This document shows, piece by piece, positions 41,410-50,277 of a DNA stretch of 64,000 nt. The stretch spans positions 62,001 through 126,000 of the forward strand of contig CAVPGJ010000004.1 of NCBI GenBank assembly GCA_963704005.1, given 5' to 3'. The first letter of the stretch is position 1; each line of letters starts with the position of its first letter. This DNA comes from AC-32 sp963704005 (lineage in GTDB: Bacteria; Actinomycetota; Thermoleophilia; Gaiellales; Gaiellaceae). A program made the position numbers and the translations under genes. A model generated the notes under the pieces. It was given only the letters and a program-made list of their open reading frames with translations, ran no database searches and was not told where the DNA came from.

Positions 41410-42689
41410 TGGCCACGAGACCGGCGTCCCAGGCGCGGCTCGGCGCGCCGCCGGTCAGGACGAGCCTGCTCTGGAAGCTCGGGCTCGGCGCCTTCGGGCT
41501 CGCGTTCTCGCTGACGACCACCGCTGCCTACCTGCCGCCGCTGCTCAGCCGCTTCACCACCTCGGGCGGCGTGATCGGCGCGATCCTCGGCGCGGAGGGG
41601 ATCTTCGCGCTCCTGATCTCGCCGGTGATCGGGCCCTGGAGCGACACCTTCCACACGCCGCTCGGCCGCCGCCGGCCGTTCATGCTCGTCGCGCTCGGCC
41701 CGATGGGCTTCTGTCTGCTGCTGATGCCGTTCATGCCCAACCTCTGGACGACGGTCGTGATCGTCCTGTCGTTCTTCTTTGCCTACTACCTGTACGAGCC
41801 GCCGTACCGCGGGCTCTACCCGGACGTGCTGCCCGAGTCGCTGTTCGGGCGCTCGCAGGGCGTCCAGCATCTGCTGCGCGGGATCGCGCTCGGGACGGCG
41901 CTCGTCGGCGGCGGGCTCCTGTTCAAGGTCTGGAAGCCGGCGCCGTTCCTGCTCGCCTCGGTGCTGACGACGGCGGCCTGCGGATTGACGATCCTGCTCG
42001 TAAGGGAGGACGGCGGCCACGGGCGCGTGTTCGAGGGCGTCGCGGCCTACGTGCACCGGAGCTGGCGGATCTTCCGCGAGAACGGCGACGTGCGCCGCTT
42101 CCTGATCGCGAACTCGGCCTGGGAGGGAACCTTCGCGGCCGCGCGCACATTCGTCGTCCTCTACATGATCCGTGGGCTGCACGAGTCCAAGGTGTTGTCC
42201 TCCGCCGTGCTGGGCGCGGTGGCGGTCGGCTACGTGATCGCGGCGGTCTTCGCGGGGCGGCTGGGGGACCGCTTCGGGCTCGCGCGTGTGATCTTCTTCG
42301 CCTCGTTCGTCTACGGGGGCGGGTTTCTCGTCGCGGGGCTCGCGGAGGAGTGGCACGACTGGTACTTCGCGCTGATCGTGCCGCTCGCGGTCGCCGGCGG
42401 CACGGTGATGACACTCGCCTGGGGCCTGCTCTACAAGATCGTGCCGGAGGAGCACCGCGGCGCCGCTGCCGGGCTCGGCACGACGACGAAGGGGATCGGG
42501 ATCCTGATCGGGGCGCCGCTGGCAGGGCTCGCAATCGACCTTGCCCAGCCGTACTTCCAGTCGACCGACGGCTACCAGATCCTCTGGCCGATCTGCGGCC
42601 TGCCGATCCTGGCCGCGATCCCGCTGGTCATGCGGCTGATGCAGGTCGAGCCGAAGACGGCGGTCGAGGCCGAGCTCCCGGTCGTCTGA
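41409..42689 (+). CDS. MFS transporter (sugar/GPH-like)
   Basis: A 426-residue transporter with ~12 membrane helices. The N-terminal half contains GPWSDTFHTPLGRRRPFMLVALGPMGF, the loop 2-3 motif found in GPH and sucrose-transporter-like proteins, and YYLYEPPYRGLYPDVLPESLFGRSQGV. The C-terminal half has GRLGDRFGLARV. The substrate is unknown. GTG 41409 overlaps the TetR stop, suggesting that the repressor controls this transporter. The gene ends right before the transposase palindrome. Confidence 0.9.
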   Translation: MATRPASQARLGAPPVRTSLLWKLGLGAFGLAFSLTTTAAYLPPLLSRFTTSGGVIGAILGAEGIFALLISPVIGPWSDTFHTPLGRRRPFMLVALGPMGFCLLLMPFMPNLWTTVVIVLSFFFAYYLYEPPYRGLYPDVLPESLFGRSQGVQHLLRGIALGTALVGGGLLFKVWKPAPFLLASVLTTAACGLTILLVREDGGHGRVFEGVAAYVHRSWRIFRENGDVRRFLIANSAWEGTFAAARTFVVLYMIRGLHESKVLSSAVLGAVAVGYVIAAVFAGRLGDRFGLARVIFFASFVYGGGFLVAGLAEEWHDWYFALIVPLAVAGGTVMTLAWGLLYKIVPEEHRGAAAGLGTTTKGIGILIGAPLAGLAIDLAQPYFQSTDGYQILWPICGLPILAAIPLVMRLMQVEPKTAVEAELPVV

Positions 42690-42722
42690 GCCATGTCCCA
42701 GGGACAGTCCCTGGGACATGGC
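42690..42722. repeat. Perfect palindrome, left REP of the transposase unit
   Basis: Half-site GCCATGTCCCAGGGAC, central A, then its exact reverse complement: 33 bp. It starts one base after the MFS stop. Confidence 0.9.
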
Positions 42723-42804
42723 CTTCGCATCGAACGAGCGAACAAAGAGGACCGGTTCGCGAACCTACCCGAACCACCCCACATTGCGGCTCTACCGTGG
42801 TCTC

Positions 42805-43257
42805 GTGCCTCGCAGACCGCGCAAGTCGCTACCCGATCGGAGCACCTACCAGGTCACGGTTCGCGGGGTCAACAGATCGGCGATCGTCTTCGACGACATC
42901 GACCGCAGCGCACTTCACGAGTTGGTGCTGCTGACCGAGAAGAAGTTCGGCTGGGCCTACGACGTCTTCTGTCTGATGACCACGCATTTTCACCTGGTTC
43001 TTCCCGCAAGTCTGGCATCCCTGTCCGGCGGGATGCACTGGCTCAACGGGATCTGGGCTCAGCGCATCAATCGCCGTTACGGACGCACCGGGCACCTGTT
43101 CGAGAACCGGTTCTCGACGTGGGTCATCCGGGACGAAGAGCACTGGCGCGAGACTTGCAGGTACGTGCTCGAGAACCCGGTGAGGGCCGGCCTGTGCGAG
43201 TCCGCACTCGACTGGCCGTGGTCGGGCGGACGGTTTCTGGCGCGGTATCGACCCTGA
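42805..43257 (+). CDS. REP-associated tyrosine transposase (RAYT, Y1_Tnp)
   Basis: A 150-residue single-strand nuclease of the IS200-like HUH type. It has YQVTVRGVNRSAIVFDDIDR, the HUH motif HFH (61-63) in MTTHFHLVLPAS, INRRYGRTGHLFENRF, and the catalytic Tyr120 in CRYVLENPVRAGL followed by DWPWSGG. All family residues are present, so it is probably active. GTG 42805 is used because TACCGT lies 6 nt before it and RAYTs normally begin MPRRPR. An ATG at 42718 inside the palindrome would add 29 residues. Confidence 0.92.
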   Translation: MPRRPRKSLPDRSTYQVTVRGVNRSAIVFDDIDRSALHELVLLTEKKFGWAYDVFCLMTTHFHLVLPASLASLSGGMHWLNGIWAQRINRRYGRTGHLFENRFSTWVIRDEEHWRETCRYVLENPVRAGLCESALDWPWSGGRFLARYRP

Positions 43258-43269
43258 CCCTTTCGGACA

Positions 43270-43294
43270 TGTCCTAGGGACTGTCCCTGGGACA
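43270..43294. repeat. Imperfect palindrome, right REP of the transposase unit
   Basis: TGTCCTAGGGAC, T, GTCCCTGGGACA. One mismatch pair relative to the left copy, 12 bp after the transposase stop. Confidence 0.85.
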
Positions 43295-43310
43295 CGGCCA
43301 AAAGTGACGG

Positions 43311-44534
43311 TCAGGCCCTGGCGTGGACCGCCGAGAGGGCCGGCGCCCAGGAGGCGAGGGGCGAGATCTCGCCGTCGCGGCCGTTCAGCGCGCGGTAGCC
43401 CAAAGCGTGCTCGGCCTGCATCAGCTTGTGGATCTGCGTCGTCCCCTCGTAGATGATCGGCGCCCGCGCGTTGCGGAAGTAGCGCTCGATCCCGTACTCC
43501 GCCGAGTAGCCGTAGGCGCCGTGCACCTGGATCGCGAGATGCGCCGCGCGGAAGGCCGACTCCGTCGCGTGCCACTTGGCCAGTGAGGTCTCGCGCGTGT
43601 TGCGCCGCCCCTCGTTCTTCAGCCAGGCCGCCTGCATCACCAGGAGCTTCGACGTCTCGTAGCCGAGCACCATCTCGGCGATCATGTCCTGGACGAACTG
43701 GTACCGGCCGATCTGCTGCCCGAACGTCTCCCGCTCGCGCGCATACGAGACTGACCGCTCCAGGCACGCGCGCACGACCCCGCAGGCGCCGGCCGCGACC
43801 GTGAAACGCCCCTGGTCGAGCCCGTACATCGCGATCTCGAAGCCCTGGCCCTCCTCGCCGACGAGGTTCTCGGCCGGGACCTCGACGTTCTCGAAGAAGA
43901 GCTCGCCGGTCGAGCCCGCCCAGACCCCGAGCTTGTGCTCGGTCTCGCGCGTCGTCACCCCGGGCCACTCGCGCTCGACGATGAACGCCGAGATCCCCTT
44001 GTGCCGCGCCTCCGGGTCGGTCTTGGCGAAGACGAGCTGGTGGTCGGCCACCGTCGCGTAGGAGATCCAGTTCTTCTGGCCGTTGAGGACGTAGGTGCCA
44101 CCCTCACGGCGGGCGGTCGAGAGCATCGAGGCGACGTCGGACCCTGCCGCAGGCTCGGTCAGCCCGAAGCAGGCGAGCTTCTCGCCGCGCGCCTGCGGCA
44201 CCAGGTATCGCTGCTTCTGCTCCTCGGAGGCGTAGCGGAGCAGCGAGAGGGAGTTGAGCCCGACGTGCACGGAGATCAGCGTCCGGAAGGCGGCCTCGCC
44301 CCGCTCGATCTCCTCGCAGGAGAGCGCCTCAGCGACGAAGTCGAGCCCGGCGCCGCCGTACTCCTCCGGGATCACGATCCCGAGCAGGCCTAGCTCGGCC
44401 ATCCCCTCGATCACGCCCATGTCGAGGCGGTGCTCGATGTCGTTCTCGATCGCGTTCGGGAGCACCCGCTCGTCCACGAACGAGCGCACGGTCTCCTGAA
44501 TCAGCCGCTGTTCCTCGGTAAGGTCGAAATCCAT
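43311..44534 (-). CDS. Acyl-CoA dehydrogenase
   Basis: A FAD enzyme that oxidises acyl-CoA to enoyl-CoA. The 407-residue protein has FDLTEEQRLIQETVRSFVDE, the FAD-binding CFGLTEPAAGSDVASM and NGQKNWISYAT segments, the C-terminal HGAYGYSAEYGIERYFRNARAPIIYEGTTQIHKLMQA and the catalytic-type Glu in YEGTTQ. The chain-length preference cannot be told; the group resembles glutaryl/isovaleryl-type enzymes. The ATG at 44534 overlaps the ATG of the divergent gene in CCATGG. TAGACT lies 7 nt before it, so the mRNA is probably leaderless. Confidence 0.94.
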   Translation of the reverse strand: MDFDLTEEQRLIQETVRSFVDERVLPNAIENDIEHRLDMGVIEGMAELGLLGIVIPEEYGGAGLDFVAEALSCEEIERGEAAFRTLISVHVGLNSLSLLRYASEEQKQRYLVPQARGEKLACFGLTEPAAGSDVASMLSTARREGGTYVLNGQKNWISYATVADHQLVFAKTDPEARHKGISAFIVEREWPGVTTRETEHKLGVWAGSTGELFFENVEVPAENLVGEEGQGFEIAMYGLDQGRFTVAAGACGVVRACLERSVSYARERETFGQQIGRYQFVQDMIAEMVLGYETSKLLVMQAAWLKNEGRRNTRETSLAKWHATESAFRAAHLAIQVHGAYGYSAEYGIERYFRNARAPIIYEGTTQIHKLMQAEHALGYRALNGRDGEISPLASWAPALSAVHARA

Positions 44535-45567
44535 GGCGGAGAGTCTATGGAAGCGGTTCGCCGAGCTCGCGGTCGAGATCGACGGCTACGAGCTCGAGCG
44601 GTTCGAGAAGCCGGTCACGCGCGGCTTCACGCGGGTGACGACGGTCGTCCACCTCCAGGGTGGCGGGGAGGAGGGCCTCGGCGAGGACGTCACCTGGTAC
44701 GCCGAGCACCACGACCGCGAGCAGGCCGCCGGCGCGGCTCTGCCGCTCGCGGGCCCGTGGACGCTGGAGTCGTTCTCGGACGCGCTGGAAATGGAGGACG
44801 CATGGCGGCGCTGGGCCTACGAGAGCGCCGCGCTCGACCTGGCGCTGCGGCAGGGCGGGATGACGCTCGCCGAGGCGGTCGAGCGAGAGCCGCAGCCGGT
44901 CAGATTCGTCATCTCACCCGGGCTCGGCGACCCGCCGACGAGCGCGGTCGTCCGCCGCTGGCTCGAGCTCGACCCGAACCACCGTTTCAAGCTCGACCCG
45001 GCGAGCGACTGGACCGACGACCTGATCGGCGAGCTCGCCGGGACCGGCGCGGTCGTCACGGCCGACTACAAGGCCTACTACCGCCACGAGGGCGACGCGC
45101 CGCCCGACGTCGACCTCTACCGGCGCGTGGCGGAGGGCTTCCCTGAGGCCTTTCTCGAGGATCCTGCGCTCACCGCCGACACCGACCTCGTGCTCGCGGC
45201 GCACCGCGAGCGGGTCACCTGGGACGCGCCCATCCACTCGGTCGCCGACGTCGAGGGCCTCGCCTTCCCGCCGCGCGTCCTCAACTCGAAGCCGTCGCGC
45301 TTCGGGCGCCTGAGCGAGCTGCTCGCCTTCTACGCCCACTGCGAGTCGAACGGGATCGGCCTCTACGGCGGCGGCATGTTCGAGCTCGGCCCGGGCCGCG
45401 GGCAGATCCAGTACCTCGCGTCGCTGTTCCACGCCGACGCGCCGAACGACGTCGCGCCGCGCGCCTACAACGACCCGGAGCCGCGGCCCGGCCTGCCGGG
45501 GAGCCCGATCGAGCCGGCGCCCGAGCCGCTGGGGTTTCGCTGGGCCGATCCCGGCGCTACCCTTTGA
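44533..45567 (+). CDS. Enolase-superfamily-like protein
   Basis: A 344-residue protein. Its C-terminal half resembles an enolase/o-succinylbenzoate synthase-type barrel: PNHRFKLDPASDWTDDLIGELAGTGAVVTADYKAYY, LYRRVAEGFPEAFLEDPAL, WDAPIHSVADVEGLAFPPRVLNSKPSRFGRLSELLAFYAHCESNGIGLYGGGMFELGPGRGQ. Asp, Glu and Asp positions for metal and a Lys in NSKPSRFG are visible, but spacing differs from classical members. The function is therefore open (racemase, dehydratase or non-enzymatic). It shares its start-codon region with the divergent dehydrogenase and ends inside the FadR-like palindrome. Confidence 0.75.
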   Translation: MAESLWKRFAELAVEIDGYELERFEKPVTRGFTRVTTVVHLQGGGEEGLGEDVTWYAEHHDREQAAGAALPLAGPWTLESFSDALEMEDAWRRWAYESAALDLALRQGGMTLAEAVEREPQPVRFVISPGLGDPPTSAVVRRWLELDPNHRFKLDPASDWTDDLIGELAGTGAVVTADYKAYYRHEGDAPPDVDLYRRVAEGFPEAFLEDPALTADTDLVLAAHRERVTWDAPIHSVADVEGLAFPPRVLNSKPSRFGRLSELLAFYAHCESNGIGLYGGGMFELGPGRGQIQYLASLFHADAPNDVAPRAYNDPEPRPGLPGSPIEPAPEPLGFRWADPGATL

Positions 45568-45583
45568 CTGACTAGTCAGTCAA
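45564..45583. promoter_or_regulatory. Perfect 20-bp palindrome, FadR(TetR)-like operator
   Basis: TTGACTGACTAGTCAGTCAA is self-complementary and stands 10 bp before the acyl-CoA dehydrogenase start, just after TACCCT (45558-45563). It resembles TetR-type FadR operators of the TGAATGA-N-TCATTCA kind. A TetR gene lies 4 kb upstream. Confidence 0.7.
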
Positions 45584-45593
45584 CGATCAGGAC

Positions 45594-46769
<1,176 letters not shown>

Positions 46770-46778
46770 CTCCAGCGG

Positions 46779-46848
46779 GTCGACCGGTCGTCGCAGACGG
46801 ACGGCCGGCAAAGCCGTCCGTCCTGAGCTCGGCACCGCAAGCGGTGCC
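46779..46848 (+). repeat. PRE1 palindromic repeat, copy H
   Basis: GTCGACCGGTCGTCGCAGACGGACG, hairpin 1 (CCGGCAAAGCCG), GTCCTGAGCTC, hairpin 2 GGCACCGCAAGCGGTGCC. It fills the gap between the dehydrogenase and the SDR gene, whose start lies at its edge. Confidence 0.9.
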
Positions 46849-46858
46849 TCGGTGCGGT

Positions 46859-47689
46859 GTGATTGAGATCGACCTCTCGGGACGGGTCGCGCTCGTCACC
46901 GGAGGGTCGCGCGGGCTCGGGCGGGCCGACGCGCTGACGCTGGCGCGGGCCGGCGCCGACGTCGTGATCGCCGACATCCAGCTCGAATCGGACTCCGGCG
47001 TGGAGGCGGAACGGTACGGCCCGCTGGCCCGGGCGGCGCGGGCGCAGGGGCTCGTCTACACCGAGCAGACGGTGGACGAGATCCGCGCGCTCGGGCGCCG
47101 CGCGCTGGCGGTCAAGTGCGACGTGGCTGAACGGGAGCAGGTCGAGGCGGCGGTCGCACGGGCGCAGGCCGGGCTGGGGCCGGTGGACATCCTGGTCGCG
47201 AACGCGGGCACGCTCGACCACGTCGCGCGCTTCGAGGAGCAGTCGCCGGAGCTCTGGGAGCGGGACCTGCGCGTCAACCTGACCGGCGTGTTCAACTGCG
47301 CGCAGGCGGTCTGGCCCGGGATGGTCGAGCGCGGCTGGGGCCGGATAGTGGCGATGGCCTCGGTCACCGGGACGCTGGGCGGTTTCGGCCAGGCGAGCTA
47401 CTCGACGACGAAGGCGGGGGTGATCGGGCTGATGAAGACGCTGGCGCTCGAGGGCGCGCGACACGGCATCACGGCGAACGCGATCGTCGCCGGGATCATC
47501 GGCACCGAGGCGTTCGGGTTCGGCAACCCTGAGATGAACGAGCGGATGGTGCGGCGGACGGCAATGCGACGGGCCGGGGAGCCGCAGGAGATCGCCAACG
47601 CGGTCGCCTTCCTCTGCTCGGACCTGGCGGCCTATGTCACCGGCGTGGCGCTCGAGGTCAGCGGCGGCATCGAGCTGTTCACGTTCTGA
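46859..47689 (+). CDS. Short-chain dehydrogenase/reductase (SDR)
   Basis: NAD(P)-dependent oxidoreductase of the classical SDR type, 276 residues from GTG 46859. It has TGGSRGLGRADALTLA (cofactor site), DVAEREQVEAAV, VANAGTLDHV, Ser in MASVTGTLGG and the YxxxK pair in ASYSTTKAG, then the C-terminal AYVTGVALEVSGGIELF. An extra ~20 residues (ESDSGVEAERYGPLARAARAQ) sit after beta 2, as in some 3-oxoacyl- or hydroxysteroid-type SDRs. No ribosome binding site is clear; another GTG at 46844 lies inside the PRE1 repeat. Confidence 0.92.
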   Translation: MIEIDLSGRVALVTGGSRGLGRADALTLARAGADVVIADIQLESDSGVEAERYGPLARAARAQGLVYTEQTVDEIRALGRRALAVKCDVAEREQVEAAVARAQAGLGPVDILVANAGTLDHVARFEEQSPELWERDLRVNLTGVFNCAQAVWPGMVERGWGRIVAMASVTGTLGGFGQASYSTTKAGVIGLMKTLALEGARHGITANAIVAGIIGTEAFGFGNPEMNERMVRRTAMRRAGEPQEIANAVAFLCSDLAAYVTGVALEVSGGIELFTF

Positions 47690-47774
47690 GGCCCGGTCCT
47701 TCGGCCCGAACGCCGCACTTTCCGCCACGCCGCTGGGGCACCCCTAGGAGCGTGGCTCGCTCTCCGGCCATCGT

Positions 47775-47845
47775 GTCGACCGGTCGATTCAGACGGATGC
47801 GCGGCGGAGCCGCACATCCTGAAGCTAGTCGCCGCAAGCGGCGCC
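47775..47845 (+). repeat. PRE1 palindromic repeat, copy I
   Basis: GTCGACCGGTCGATTCAGACGGATG, hairpin 1 (CGCGGCGGAGCCGC), ATCCTGAAGC, hairpin 2 TCGCCGCAAGCGGCGCC. Confidence 0.85.
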
Positions 47846-47882
47846 TAGGCCACCACCCAGTGGCGATCCTAGCGGCGAAAAT

Positions 47883-47921
47883 GTCACGAGACTGTGACGA
47901 GTCAGCGCCGAATGTGTGACG
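47883..47921 (+). promoter_or_regulatory. OmpR/MtrA-like direct-repeat boxes before vanW
   Basis: GTCACG (47883), GTGACG (47894), GCGCCG (47905) and GTGACG (47916) are spaced exactly 11 bp apart, the helical period used by OmpR-family dimers bound in tandem. Confidence 0.55.
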
Positions 47922-48002
47922 GTTCATCGACAGCCGTGAGCGCGTTCCGGAGCGCCCAGAGCCGGCCTGGCGACCGCGGATTTCGCCGCTAGACTTCCGG
48001 CC

Positions 48003-49862
48003 TTGCGGGTGGAAGGAGGGACGAGCGCGATCCGGGTGCGGAGGAGTCGGCGTGCGAGGGCGCGCCGGCTGCTTGTCCAACGCCTGGCGGCGCTCGTGGG
48101 GGTCTGCGTGATCGGCGGCGTCGTGCTGGGCCTCGCCTTCGCCGGCTCGCCGGACCGGATCGCGGCCGGCACCAGGATCGCGGGGGTCAACGTCGGAGGT
48201 CTCACGCCGGGCGAGGCCACGGCGAAGCTCGAGGCCCGGGCCCGCGCCGTGGCGAGCGTCCCCGTCGTCTTCACCGCCGAAGGTCACACCTGGAAGCTGC
48301 GGGCGACCAACCTCGGCGTCGAGGCCGACTGGCCGGCGGCCGTCAGGCTGGCCCAGCGCGATGGCCAGGGCTTCGCGCCCTTCCGCGGCCTGCGCCGGAT
48401 CGGCGTTCGCGTCTTCGGCGCCGACGTCACCCCGCCGACCCGCGTCTGGAAACAGGCACTGCGCGTCGAGCTCGGGCGGATGAGCCGCGCCGTCGGAACG
48501 CCGCATCGCGACGCCGCGATCGTCCTCAAGGCACGCCGTCCGGCGATCGTCCCGGCGCGGACCGGCCGCGCGCTGGAGAGCGCGACCGCCGGCGCCGCGA
48601 TCGTTCAGGCGCTCGCCGGCTTCGATCGCACCCGGCCGGTTTCGCTGCCGGTCGCCCTCGACCGACCCACGGCCACCGCCGTCGACCTCACGCCTGCCGT
48701 CGCCCAGGTTCGCACCGCGCTCTCGGGCCCGATCCGCATGAGCCTCGGGCGCTCGTCCTGGCTGCTGACGGCGGGCCAGCTCTCGACGCTGCTTTCGCTT
48801 CCGCACGGCGGCTCGACCGCGCTCGCGATCGGCGGCCCGGCCGCCGCCAGGTACTTCAAGCGGCTCGCGCACGGCATCGGCCGGCCGCCGCGGAACGCCG
48901 GCTTCAGCGTCGCGCCGAACGGTCGCGTGGCGGTTGTCCCAGCCCGCCCGGGACGCGTGATCGCCGTCGCCGCGACCCGTCGAGACATGCTCGCCGCCGC
49001 GCTCTCGCCGACCCAGCGAAGCGCCCACGTGGTCGTGACGACCCAGGCGGCCAGGCGCTCGACCGCCCAGGCCCGCGCGCTGGGGATCACGACACGCATC
49101 GGCAGCTACGAGACGATCTACGGCGGCGATCCGAACCGGATCCACAATGTCCAGCTCGTCGCTCGCCTGATCGACGGCAAGCTGATCGCGCCCGGCGCGA
49201 CCTTTTCGTTCAATCACGCGACCGGCGCTCGCACGGCAGCAAAGGGCTTCCTCGAGGCGCCGGTGATTCTCAACGGCGAGGTCACGACCGGTCTCGGCGG
49301 CGGGGTCTGCCAGGTCTCGACCACGGTGTTCAACGCCGCCTACGAGGCCGGCCTGAGGATCACGGCGCGGACAAATCACGCGCTCTACATCAGCCACTAC
49401 CCGCAGGGCCGCGACGCGACCGTCGACTACCCAGACGTCGACCTTCGCTTCGTCAACGACACGCCGCACTGGATCCTGCTGCGGACGTTCGTCGGCTCCT
49501 ACTCGCTCGACGTCGGGCTCTACGGCGCGCCGACCCACCGCCGCGTCGTCAGCGAGACGCGCCCGCTCGTCGACACCGGCCCGCCGCCGACAAAGACGAT
49601 CCCGGACCCGACGCTCTACAAGGGCGAAACCGTCGTCGAGGAGACCGGCGAGCCCTCGCGCTCGACCAGCGTGCGCCGGCTCGTCTACCTGCCCGGCGGG
49701 AAGCTGCTCTACGACAACACGTGGTACTCGTCCTACCGGGCGGAGCCGCGAGTGGTGCAGGTCGGGACGAAGGCCAAGCCCAAGAAGGGCCCCAGCGGCC
49801 CTAGCGGGCCCAGCGGGCCCAGCGGCCCCAGCGGCCCGACGGGTCCTAGCTCTCCGCGCTAG
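48003..49862 (+). CDS. VanW-family envelope protein with collagen-like tail
   Basis: A 619-residue membrane-anchored protein. An Arg-rich N-terminus leads into one membrane helix (about 25-48), then two peptidoglycan-binding-like repeats (INVGGLTPGEATAKL-type), and a VanW domain (about 355-490: GSYETIYGGDPNRIHNVQLVARLIDG, PGATFSFNHATGARTAAKGF, GGGVCQVSTTVFNAAY). A G5-like segment (LYKGETVVEETGEPSRST) follows, and the end is a run of GPS/GPT triplets (~596-615) like a collagen repeat. Related proteins modify or anchor to the wall. TAGACT 7 nt before TTG 48003 supports that start. Confidence 0.88.
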   Translation: MRVEGGTSAIRVRRSRRARARRLLVQRLAALVGVCVIGGVVLGLAFAGSPDRIAAGTRIAGVNVGGLTPGEATAKLEARARAVASVPVVFTAEGHTWKLRATNLGVEADWPAAVRLAQRDGQGFAPFRGLRRIGVRVFGADVTPPTRVWKQALRVELGRMSRAVGTPHRDAAIVLKARRPAIVPARTGRALESATAGAAIVQALAGFDRTRPVSLPVALDRPTATAVDLTPAVAQVRTALSGPIRMSLGRSSWLLTAGQLSTLLSLPHGGSTALAIGGPAAARYFKRLAHGIGRPPRNAGFSVAPNGRVAVVPARPGRVIAVAATRRDMLAAALSPTQRSAHVVVTTQAARRSTAQARALGITTRIGSYETIYGGDPNRIHNVQLVARLIDGKLIAPGATFSFNHATGARTAAKGFLEAPVILNGEVTTGLGGGVCQVSTTVFNAAYEAGLRITARTNHALYISHYPQGRDATVDYPDVDLRFVNDTPHWILLRTFVGSYSLDVGLYGAPTHRRVVSETRPLVDTGPPPTKTIPDPTLYKGETVVEETGEPSRSTSVRRLVYLPGGKLLYDNTWYSSYRAEPRVVQVGTKAKPKKGPSGPSGPSGPSGPSGPTGPSSPR

Positions 49863-50253
49863 CGATCTCCTCGACCAGCCAGACGGGGACGCGCGTCGGC
49901 CGGTGCGTCACCGCATCGACGCAGGCGTGGCGGGTCCAGCCCTCGGCCAGCCGCTCGCCGTCCCGCTCGACGAGGTAGTCGAAGCGGAAGCGCGCGCCGC
50001 GCAGCTCGCCGCACGCGCATCGCACGGTCAAGCGGTCGTCGAAGCGCGCGGGCACCAGGTAGCTGACCTGCACCTCGGTCGTCAGCGCCTCGATCCCCTC
50101 GGCCTGCAGCTCGGGGTAGCCGCCGCGGAAGCGCGCGAGGTAGTCGATCCGCGCCACCTCGAACCAGACCAGATAGACGGCGTGATGCGCGACGCCCTGC
50201 GCGTCGGTCTCGGCGAAGCGCACCCGCACCTCGGTCGCGAAGCGAAAGTCCAC
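49846..50253 (-). CDS. Acyl-CoA thioesterase, YbgC/4HBT hotdog type
   Basis: A 135-residue single hotdog-fold protein: VRVRFAETDAQGVAHHAVYLVWFEVARIDYL contains the catalytic Asp of the 4-hydroxybenzoyl-CoA thioesterase family, followed by the VPARFDDRLTVRCACGELRGARFRFDYLVERDG sheet region. It probably hydrolyses an acyl-CoA. The GTG at 50253 gives the family's normal N-terminus; the frame is open for another ~125 codons upstream, but that stretch lies over the divergent sirtuin gene. Convergent with the VanW gene, overlapping by 17 bp. Confidence 0.9.
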   Translation of the reverse strand: MDFRFATEVRVRFAETDAQGVAHHAVYLVWFEVARIDYLARFRGGYPELQAEGIEALTTEVQVSYLVPARFDDRLTVRCACGELRGARFRFDYLVERDGERLAEGWTRHACVDAVTHRPTRVPVWLVEEIASAES

Positions 50254-50277
50254 GGCGGAACTCTCTACGATCGGCCG

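Larger units (their letters stand above)
42690..43297 (+). mobile_element. REP-associated transposase unit (REPtron-like)
   Basis: A RAYT gene bounded by two copies of the same GTCCC(A/T)GGGAC palindrome. The left copy is perfect and the right has mismatches. The whole unit is ~608 bp between a transporter gene and an acyl-CoA dehydrogenase gene and breaks neither. Confidence 0.75.
47690..48002. other. Intergenic region (313 bp) before vanW
   Basis: No gene is seen here. It holds PRE1 copy I (47775-47845), four GTGACG-type boxes with 11-bp period (47883-47921) and the TAGACT -10 (47990-47995) of the VanW gene. Confidence 0.8.

Noticed and set aside
42718..42804. Longer RAYT start at ATG 42718
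   Set aside because: It lies inside the terminal palindrome and adds 29 residues unlike RAYT N-termini; GTG 42805 follows a -10 box and begins MPRRPR.
47883..47899. CRP-type site (TGTCAC/GTGACG) before vanW
   Set aside because: The two halves would be in inverted order for TGTGA-N6-TCACA, whereas the 11-bp direct period continues through two further boxes.
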